39,554 nt of DNA from Actinomycetes bacterium (GTDB lineage: Bacteria; Actinomycetota; Thermoleophilia; Gaiellales; F1-60-MAGs149). Under the pieces are notes generated by a model. The model was not told where the DNA came from and ran no database searches. It saw only the letters and a list, made by a program, of their open reading frames with translations. Made by a program: the position numbers and the translations under genes. The stretch spans positions 1-39,554 of the forward strand of contig JANYCN010000083.1 in NCBI GenBank assembly GCA_025360225.1. Direction: 5' to 3'. Below, one piece after another: positions 34,136-39,554 of the stretch (its first letter is position 1; every line of letters begins with the position of its first letter).

Positions 34136-34165
34136 CTGGCTCCTGGAACCCGACCTCGGAGCCAG
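34136..34165 (-). terminator. Hairpin after the TMADH-like gene
   Basis: CTGGCTCC (34136-34143) pairs perfectly with GGAGCCAG (34158-34165) around a 14-base loop, 18 bases past the stop at 34184. No U-run. It may terminate the LLM-TMADH operon before the next promoter. Confidence 0.35.
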
Positions 34166-34183
34166 CACCTGCCTGGCTGGATC

Positions 34184-36220
34184 TCAAACGCCAGCGCGCT
34201 CGCGCGCGTACGGCAGCGCCCGGCGCGGGTCGTCCGAGTCGATCTCACGCCCGAGGCGGTGCCCGTCGAAGATCGCGTCCGCCAGGAGCCGTGGGGCGAC
34301 GCAGTCGCCGATCGAGTAGGTCGCTGCCCGCGCGCCGAGCGCGCGGGTCAGCGTGTCGCGCGACCGGCGCGCCGTCACCAGCACGACCCCGTCGGCAGCG
34401 CGCTCCAGCTCCGCGCCGTAGCGGGAGAGACGCACGGACCCGTCGTTGATCGACGCAACGGACGCGTCACACACCACCTCGACACCGAGGCTGGCAAGCC
34501 GGGTGCGCACCGGATGGGCCTCGAGCGTCCTCTCGAGGAACGGCCCGGCTGTTGGGAGCGAGGTCACGAGGGTCACCCGCCGACCGGCGAGCGCGAGCAT
34601 CTCCGCCATCCCGACGCCCATGAAGTATCCCTCGGCGTCGTAAACGATCACCTCGCCGTCGGGTGGCAGGTCACCGGCGATGACACGCTCGGGCGTACGC
34701 ACCATAGCGAGCTCAGCGCCCGGGATCACGCGTTGCGTGACGGGGTTCAGGCCGTCTGCGACCCAGCTCGAGCCGGTCGCAAGGACGACGATGTCCGCGC
34801 CGTACTCGTCCACGCCCGTCGCGTCGAGCGTGGTCGAGAGGTGCACCTCGACGTTGCGCAGCCGGCGCAGCTCACCCTGGCGCCAGTCGACGAGACGGTG
34901 CCACTCCCCGAGACCGGGAAGCTTCGAGGCGAGCGCGGCATAGCCGCCGAGGCGCGGAAGGGCCTCGACGAGATGCACGCGCCGCATGCCGCGGTTCGCG
35001 AGCACGATCGCGCACTCCATCCCGGAGACGCCGCCACCGACGACGAGCACGTCTGACCCGGCGTTCGTGGCGCGCGTGAACCGCTCCGGGTGCCAACCGC
35101 GTCGGTACTCCTCCCCCGCCGTCGCGTTCTGCGTGCAGCCGATGTTTGCGGGGACGAGCGCCTTCACGAGGCACACGTTGCAGCCGATGCACTCGCGGAT
35201 GCGGTCTGCCTCGCCGCGCTCGATCTTCGCTGGCAGGTACGGGTCGGCGATCGACGGTCGCGCGGCGCCAATCAGATCGGTGAGGCCATCGCGGACGATC
35301 TGGGCCATCGTATCGGCGGACGTGAAACGACCGACGGTGACGATCGGTTTCGCGGTCGCCTCGCGTACGCGCGCCGTGAACGGCAGCTGCGAGCCCTCCG
35401 GGAACAGCCGCGACGGGGTCATATCGACCCAGCCGTTGGCGATCGTGCCGGTGTTCACGTCCCACAGGTCAACGAGCGGGTCGGCGAGGCGGATGAACGC
35501 CAGCGCGTCGTCGATCGTCAGCCCGCCGTCCGCGCGCGCGTCGACGGACATGCGGCACGCGAGGGCACAGTCATCGCCAACAGCTGAACGCACGCGCTCC
35601 ATCGTCTCGAGCCAGAAGCGTGAACGGTTCGCAAGCGAGCCACCGTAGCGATCGGTGCGCAGGTTCGTGAACGGGGAGAGGAACTGGCCGAGCAGGTAGC
35701 CGTGAGCGCCGTAGGTGTAGATGATGTCGAAGCCGGCGTTACGCGCACGGAGCGCCGCGGCGACGTACCAGCCCTGGATCTCCTCGATCTCCGAGACGGT
35801 CAGCTCGCGCGGTACGGTCATCGGGTACACCTCGGACGGCACCTGTGACGGTGCCGCGGTCGCGGCGCGACTCACGTTCCCTTCGACGTTCTTCCCGCCA
35901 TGCCACAGCTGGCAGCCGACGAGCGCTCCCGCGGCGTGTCCCTCCTGCACGAGCAGGCGCAGGTTGTGCTCGTCGTGGTCGTCCCAGAGCCGGCCGATCG
36001 GCTGCGGCGCCCGGTCGGACTCCGGGTGCACCGCGACGATCTCGGTGCAGACGGCAGCCCAGCCGCCCTCTGCCTTGGTCGCGCGAAAGCGGGCCTGCGA
36101 GCGCGGGCGCTCCGTGCCGAACCCCGTGCAGTGCGGCACCTGGTAGAACCGGTTGCGCAACCTCTTCGGGCCGATCTGCACCGGCTCAAACAGGATGTCG
36201 TGGCGCGGATCGCGGGCCAT
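34184..36220 (-). CDS. Trimethylamine dehydrogenase-family flavoprotein, altered substrate pocket
   Basis: 678 residues: an N-terminal Old-Yellow-Enzyme TIM barrel with covalent FMN, a 4Fe-4S cluster and an FAD/NAD-like C-terminal part. ARDPRHDILFEPVQIGPKRL and NRFYQVPHC match TMADH by recall; the Cys of YQVPHC is the 6-S-cysteinyl FMN attachment. The cluster is CIGCNVC-x11-C, followed by TQNATAGEEYRRGWHPE. YTYGAHGYL keeps the Tyr and His of the catalytic triad. The three aromatic residues forming the trimethylamine bowl (Tyr60, Trp264, Trp355 in TMADH as I recall) appear as Ile, Gly and a small residue, so the substrate is probably another secondary or tertiary amine. It follows the LLM gene with a one-base overlap (TGATG). 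Confidence 0.88.
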   Translation of the reverse strand: MARDPRHDILFEPVQIGPKRLRNRFYQVPHCTGFGTERPRSQARFRATKAEGGWAAVCTEIVAVHPESDRAPQPIGRLWDDHDEHNLRLLVQEGHAAGALVGCQLWHGGKNVEGNVSRAATAAPSQVPSEVYPMTVPRELTVSEIEEIQGWYVAAALRARNAGFDIIYTYGAHGYLLGQFLSPFTNLRTDRYGGSLANRSRFWLETMERVRSAVGDDCALACRMSVDARADGGLTIDDALAFIRLADPLVDLWDVNTGTIANGWVDMTPSRLFPEGSQLPFTARVREATAKPIVTVGRFTSADTMAQIVRDGLTDLIGAARPSIADPYLPAKIERGEADRIRECIGCNVCLVKALVPANIGCTQNATAGEEYRRGWHPERFTRATNAGSDVLVVGGGVSGMECAIVLANRGMRRVHLVEALPRLGGYAALASKLPGLGEWHRLVDWRQGELRRLRNVEVHLSTTLDATGVDEYGADIVVLATGSSWVADGLNPVTQRVIPGAELAMVRTPERVIAGDLPPDGEVIVYDAEGYFMGVGMAEMLALAGRRVTLVTSLPTAGPFLERTLEAHPVRTRLASLGVEVVCDASVASINDGSVRLSRYGAELERAADGVVLVTARRSRDTLTRALGARAATYSIGDCVAPRLLADAIFDGHRLGREIDSDDPRRALPYARERAGV

Positions 36221-37152
36221 CAGCTGAGCGTAGCGACCTGGCGTACGAGGTCGCGACACAGATCACCGACGGCGGCAACGTCATCGGTGAACATCGACGG
36301 CTTGAAGCAGATCGACGAGTAGCCCTGCGCGAGCTGACCCGGAATCGACGCACAGGCCTGCGCGAGGTCGGCGAGGTCGTCGGTGCCTGCGAACGTGCCG
36401 CGGATGCCACCGATCATCTCGATCTCGGCCAGCGACCGGCCACGTTCCCGAAGCGCCAGATCGAGCTGCTCGAGCTCGCCCGGGGTCGGGGATCCGAACG
36501 GGTGGAACCCGTGGCCGTAGGTCGCCAGACGGCGGATGATCGGCGCGTTCAACGCCATCCCGCCAAACCACATCCGCGGGCCGTCTGCTCGGAACGGCTT
36601 CGGCTCGCAGTACACCTCGGTGAAGGGAAAGCGCAGCCCTGGATGGCTCGCCGGCGTCTGCGTCCAGGCGGCGCGCATCGCGAGGAGCTGCTCGTCGAGG
36701 ATCGCGCCGCGCTCGCCGAACGGCACGCCGAGGGCGTCATACTCGTCCCGGTGCCAGCTCACCGTCGGTTGCACGACGAGACGCCCCTCGGCGAGGAGGT
36801 CGAGCGTCGCGAGCTGCTTCGCCAGCAACAACGGGTGGCGCAGCGGGGCGATGATCGCCGCGAGCGCGATCCGGATCGTCTGCGTCGCCGCGGCGATCGC
36901 GCTCGCGAGGACGATCGAGTCGGGCCACGGCGTCGCCGGATCCTGGTTCCCGGGCGCCGCGTAGTCGCGCGGGTTCCCCATGATCCCACCCGCGCCAGAG
37001 GATCGGCCGAGCACCACGTGCTCGGACAGCATCACCGTGTCAACTCCCGCACGCTCCGCGTCAACGGCGATCTGCAGCAACGCGCGGAGATCGCGTGGCG
37101 GCGTCAGCGTCCAGTTCTCCGACAACACGAGCACGAGACGCGGGACGGCCAC
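36220..37152 (-). CDS. LLM-class (luciferase-like, probably F420-type) oxidoreductase
   Basis: 310 residues, TIM-barrel bacterial luciferase family. LVLVLSENWTLTPPRDLRALLQIAVDAERAGVDTVMLSEHVVLG gives strand 1, helix 1 and the SEH motif. IRIALAAIIAPLRHPLLLAKQLATLDLLAEGRLVVQPTVSW is the conserved core for F420/FMN binding. SHPGLRFPFTEVYCEPKPF and MWFGGMALNAPIIRRLA follow. A cofactor of F420 is likely but FMN is possible. The start is GTG 37152 with TAGCAT 7 nt upstream. It is coupled to the TMADH-like gene, so it may work on the same amine or its aldehyde product. Confidence 0.85.
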   Translation of the reverse strand: MAVPRLVLVLSENWTLTPPRDLRALLQIAVDAERAGVDTVMLSEHVVLGRSSGAGGIMGNPRDYAAPGNQDPATPWPDSIVLASAIAAATQTIRIALAAIIAPLRHPLLLAKQLATLDLLAEGRLVVQPTVSWHRDEYDALGVPFGERGAILDEQLLAMRAAWTQTPASHPGLRFPFTEVYCEPKPFRADGPRMWFGGMALNAPIIRRLATYGHGFHPFGSPTPGELEQLDLALRERGRSLAEIEMIGGIRGTFAGTDDLADLAQACASIPGQLAQGYSSICFKPSMFTDDVAAVGDLCRDLVRQVATLS

Positions 37153-37162
37153 GCAGCCGATG

Positions 37163-38095
37163 CTACCAGCCGCGCCACGGCCGCTGGCGCAGCGCGGCTC
37201 CGCCGACACCCAGGCCGAGCCCGATCGCCGACACGACGAGGCCGCGCGCGATGCCCGCGGGGAGCGCCGAGTTGACGTACGGCTTTGCGAGGACCGCCAG
37301 CTGCGCGGATGCGAGGAACGCCGAGGTGACACCGACACCGCCAGCAACCCACGGGCGATGTCGCCGCGGCGTCGCCGACGTCGCCGCCGCGACGGTCAGG
37401 ACGGTCGCGAGAACCCCGACGACGGCGGCTCCGCGGGCGAGGGACGTGTGCGGCCCGGCGAACCCGCCACCGACAGCAGCTACCAGCATCGCCGCGAACG
37501 ACAGGACGGCGGGGAGCCCCGTCCAGCGAACAACGGGCCCGAGCAGGGCGAGCATCCCGATCACGGCGAGGTACACGCCGAGAGACGGCCCCGGCCCACG
37601 GAGGTGCACGCCCGCCAACGTGACGAGACGTCCGTTCAGCGAGATTCGCACCGACCACGCACCGAGCGGCGCCGCCAGCCGGTGCTCGTGCCATTGCAGG
37701 TGGTCAGCATCGCCGATCGCTCGCCAACGCGGCGGCGCGGCGGGGTCGGTGCTCATCGCCACGCCAGCAGCGGCGAGGCCGACAAGGTGCGCCTCGGCGG
37801 AGCGGTCATTGACCTCAGCTACCCCGTGGGCGAGTCGCAGGAACGCCTCGTTGGCAAGCCCGAAGACGACGAGCGAGGCGTCAGGCGGACCGGCGACCCA
37901 GAGCGACTGATCGCCGTCGAGGACCGCGACCCGTAGCCCGGCGACGGGTGGCGCGACCGACCGGAGCATCGCCTGGTCGTCCGTCGCCGCCGGCGCGCTC
38001 GTCCCGCCATGCGCCTCGGCGATCGACGGCACGCCAAGCATCACCGACGCCGCGATCACGGCACCGAGGATGCGCCAGGGCGGCCGATCCGTCAC
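37163..38095 (-). CDS. Exported membrane protein with W-H-x-H-R motif, unknown family
   Basis: 310 residues. An N-terminal signal peptide (RILGAVIAASVMLGVPSIAEA) is followed by HGGTSAPAATDD and an extracellular domain of about 120 residues containing LQWHEHRLAAPLGAW. A W-H-x-H-R motif like this recurs in CopC-like actinobacterial proteins. About five TM helices follow, for example GVYLAVIGMLALLGPVV and AAVVGVLATVLTVAAA. GTG 38095 is favoured because TACCGT lies 7 nt upstream; GTG 38104 is the alternative. It is divergent from the ureohydrolase, with 39 bp between starts. A metal or redox role is only suggested by the His-rich motif. Confidence 0.7.
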   Translation of the reverse strand: MTDRPPWRILGAVIAASVMLGVPSIAEAHGGTSAPAATDDQAMLRSVAPPVAGLRVAVLDGDQSLWVAGPPDASLVVFGLANEAFLRLAHGVAEVNDRSAEAHLVGLAAAGVAMSTDPAAPPRWRAIGDADHLQWHEHRLAAPLGAWSVRISLNGRLVTLAGVHLRGPGPSLGVYLAVIGMLALLGPVVRWTGLPAVLSFAAMLVAAVGGGFAGPHTSLARGAAVVGVLATVLTVAAATSATPRRHRPWVAGGVGVTSAFLASAQLAVLAKPYVNSALPAGIARGLVVSAIGLGLGVGGAALRQRPWRGW

Positions 38096-38134
38096 GATAC
38101 ACACGGTACAACGGACGGGATTGGAGGCACCACC

Positions 38135-39130
38135 GTGAACGCGTTCGACGAGCTCTCCCCGAGCGACAAGATGATGGTCGACGGCCTGTACTGGTGGGGC
38201 CCGGCGACGCTCTTTCGCTGCCCGCATGACCCGGACCCGGCCGCGTGTGAGATCGCGCTGGTCGGCGTCCCGCACAGCGCCGGGAACGGCTCCACCGAGC
38301 ACGATCAGCATCTCGGGCCACGCGCCGTACGCAACGTGTCGGCGTTGCAGCGCCGCTATCATGCGGTCTTCGACATCGATCCGTGGGCGACCTGTCGGAT
38401 CCACGACCTCGGCGACGTGCCGCTACCCGAGCTGAACGACAACGAGGCGTCCGTGAGGCGCATCACCTCGGCGTTCACACGCATCGCGAACGCACGAGCG
38501 CGACCCGTCTCGATCGGCGGTGACCACGCCATCACCGGCGCGATCGTGCGCGGGCTCGCGACCGCTGGCCGGCCGGTCGGGCTCGTGCACCTCGACGCCC
38601 ACATCGATGCGTACGACTCGATCCCGCACTGGATGGGCTCGCGCGACAGCGCGGCGCACTGGGCGGCGTACCTCGTGCGCGAGGGACTGGTCGACCCCGC
38701 GCGGAGCATCCAGATCGGCATGCGCGGAAACCCCCGGAACGCGACCTGGCTCGATCCGAGCTACGAGCTCGGCTACGAGGTCGTGACGATGGAGCGCTAC
38801 CGCGAGCTCGGCGCCGCGGTCTGTGCGCGGATGATCCGCGAGCGCGTCGGTGACGGGCCGGTCTACGTGACGTTCGACCTCGACTGTCTCGACGCGACGG
38901 TTGCGCCGGCCGTGTCGAACCTCGAGCCGGCGTTCACAGGGTGGAACGTTGACGAGGCGTTTGCGCTCGTCCGCGCCCTCCGCGGCTGCGACATCATCGG
39001 TGGCGACGTCGTCTGTCTGATGCCGACGAAGGACAGTCCAAACCAGATCACCGCGATGGTCGCTGCCGCTGCCGCGTTCGAGCTCGTGGGCCTGATCGCC
39101 GACCGGCTACGGCAGACGCGGGGCCGCTGA
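38135..39130 (+). CDS. Ureohydrolase (agmatinase/guanidino-acid hydrolase family)
   Basis: 331 residues of the arginase fold. Binuclear manganese/nickel ligands are visible: SIGGDHAITGAIV (His), HLDAHIDAYD (Asp-x-His-x-Asp) and FDLDCLDATVAP (Asp-x-Asp-x-x-Asp). They hydrolyse a guanidino group to urea. The long N-terminus (FDELSPSDKMMVDGLYWWGP) differs from short agmatinases and is like guanidino-propionase/-butyrase types. Substrates could be agmatine, guanidinobutyrate, guanidinopropionate, or guanidine. GTG 38135 has GGAGG five to ten bases upstream. The creatinine island 13 kb away shares the guanidino theme, but the genes are not linked. Confidence 0.87.
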   Translation: MNAFDELSPSDKMMVDGLYWWGPATLFRCPHDPDPAACEIALVGVPHSAGNGSTEHDQHLGPRAVRNVSALQRRYHAVFDIDPWATCRIHDLGDVPLPELNDNEASVRRITSAFTRIANARARPVSIGGDHAITGAIVRGLATAGRPVGLVHLDAHIDAYDSIPHWMGSRDSAAHWAAYLVREGLVDPARSIQIGMRGNPRNATWLDPSYELGYEVVTMERYRELGAAVCARMIRERVGDGPVYVTFDLDCLDATVAPAVSNLEPAFTGWNVDEAFALVRALRGCDIIGGDVVCLMPTKDSPNQITAMVAAAAAFELVGLIADRLRQTRGR

Positions 39131-39185
39131 GGTACCAGGAGCCCGTCAGATACGGTCGGCGATGGCGCGTGGGTGGGATCGAGCG

Positions 39186-39240
39186 GGCGGCCGCCGTCCT
39201 GCAGCGCTTGCTGGGGCACGTGCAAAGGGCGGCGGCCGCC
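39186..39240. repeat. Hairpin 1 in the right-end element
   Basis: GGCGGCCGCCG (39186-39196) pairs with CGGCGGCCGCC (39230-39240), an 11-bp perfect stem. The 33-base loop contains the palindrome GCACGTGC. Confidence 0.6.
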
Positions 39241-39249
39241 ACCGAAGAC

Positions 39250-39281
39250 CGTACGTTCGGCGCTGTTTAGCCGAATGTACG
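39250..39281. repeat. Hairpin 2 in the right-end element
   Basis: CGTACGTTCGGC (39250-39261) pairs with GCCGAATGTACG (39270-39281) with one G-U pair and an 8-base loop. Confidence 0.75.
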
Positions 39282-39303
39282 AGAGCCGCGCAACCGGGTG
39301 GGT

Positions 39304-39333
39304 GTACGTGTACCGACGCAGCGGTACACGTAC
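39304..39333. repeat. Hairpin 3 in the right-end element
   Basis: GTACGTGTACCG (39304-39315) pairs perfectly with CGGTACACGTAC (39322-39333) around the loop ACGCAG. Confidence 0.8.
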
Positions 39334-39404
39334 CGGAGGGCGGAGGTCTCTCCGATCCGATGCGACAGCACCGAACGTTTTGACGGGCTCCTAGCTAGTG
39401 ATCG

Positions 39405-39554
39405 GATTGTGAAATGGCGTGGTCATCCGACTGCCTGGATCGTCCTGCGCTTGTCGGCTCTGCCACCCGTCGGGTGGCTACGCCGCTCAGCTCCGGCGAC
39501 CACGCCCCGGCCCGCTCTGCGTGCCGGATCGTGGGCTTCGCGGGAACGTCGCGC
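39405..39554. repeat. Terminal inverted repeat, right copy
   Basis: Reverse complement of 1-150 with a single mismatch (at 39493, against 62). An ATG-initiated open frame (from 39413) runs to the window end, but it is a poorly supported GC-rich frame. Confidence 0.9.

Larger units (their letters stand above)
39137..39392. mobile_element. 256-bp MITE-like element with terminal inverted repeats
   Basis: AGGAGCCCGTCA (39137-39148) and TGACGGGCTCCT (39381-39392) are perfect 12-bp inverted ends, extending to about 23/28 with the adjoining bases. No coding frame is supported. It contains three hairpins and a further copy of the inner end sequence. No target duplication is obvious. It follows the ureohydrolase stop by 6 bases and leads into the terminal repeat. 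It may also be a structured intergenic RNA. Confidence 0.6.

Noticed and set aside
1-39554. Linear phage or plasmid genome with inverted terminal repeats
   Set aside because: No replication, packaging or structural genes; gene content is chromosomal metabolism.
39413-39554. Transposase fragment in the terminal repeat
   Set aside because: Frames are open on several strands but no DDE/DEDD or HTH motif can be recognised.

Overview
The window is high-GC (about two thirds G+C by eye), gene-dense chromosomal DNA with many four-base start/stop overlaps. A cysteine-containing secreted beta-propeller, PPK2, a futalosine-pathway hydrolase, an F420-type LLM oxidoreductase, MprAB-like signalling genes and many leaderless-looking starts suggest an Actinomycetota genome, perhaps Thermoleophilia/Solirubrobacterales. 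The taxonomic placement is inference. No rRNA, tRNA, CRISPR array or intact transposase gene was seen.

Layout. Positions 1-150 and 39405-39554 are the same 150-bp sequence in inverted orientation (149/150 identical), so both window ends lie in one repeat family. From the left: an exported protein of unknown function, queF, an mqnB-like hydrolase, and a small-protein/PPK2/SHMT-like operon whose last gene has a one-base frameshift. Next come a complete branched-chain amino-acid-type ABC importer (livK-H-M-G-F, 5.2-10.4 kb), a secreted propeller, an MFS exporter, two FAD enzymes, a DUF3237 protein, an EamA transporter and a VapBC pair.

18.3-25.1 kb is a creatinine/creatine catabolic island: creatininase, NCS1 permease and creatinase on one strand, and a divergent PucR regulator. 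A second same-strand run follows: ALA synthase, an L-2-amino-thiazoline-4-carboxylate-hydrolase-family protein and a yeast-type cytosine (possibly creatinine) deaminase. Creatininase plus creatinase would convert creatinine through creatine to sarcosine and urea. A ureohydrolase at 38.1 kb and a trimethylamine-dehydrogenase-family flavoprotein with an LLM partner at 34.2-37.2 kb extend the guanidino/methylamine nitrogen theme.

25.1-29.5 kb holds a secreted helical-repeat protein, a divergent two-component system, a two-module VOC protein and a cupin. 29.6-34.1 kb looks like an accessory island: a very large secreted protein whose C-terminal third is clearly less GC-rich, and an overlapping membrane-anchored partner gene. 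Its promoter region has three 7-bp direct repeats at 11-bp spacing (PHO-box geometry), a near-consensus -35/-10, a Shine-Dalgarno and an ATG. An (CT)11 tract then puts that ATG out of frame with the large protein by exactly one repeat unit, a candidate phase-variable switch.

A window-wide pattern is a TANNNT-like -10 hexamer exactly 7 nt before the start codon of about ten genes, suggesting leaderless transcription. The right end (39137-39392) holds a 256-bp element with terminal inverted repeats and three consecutive hairpins.
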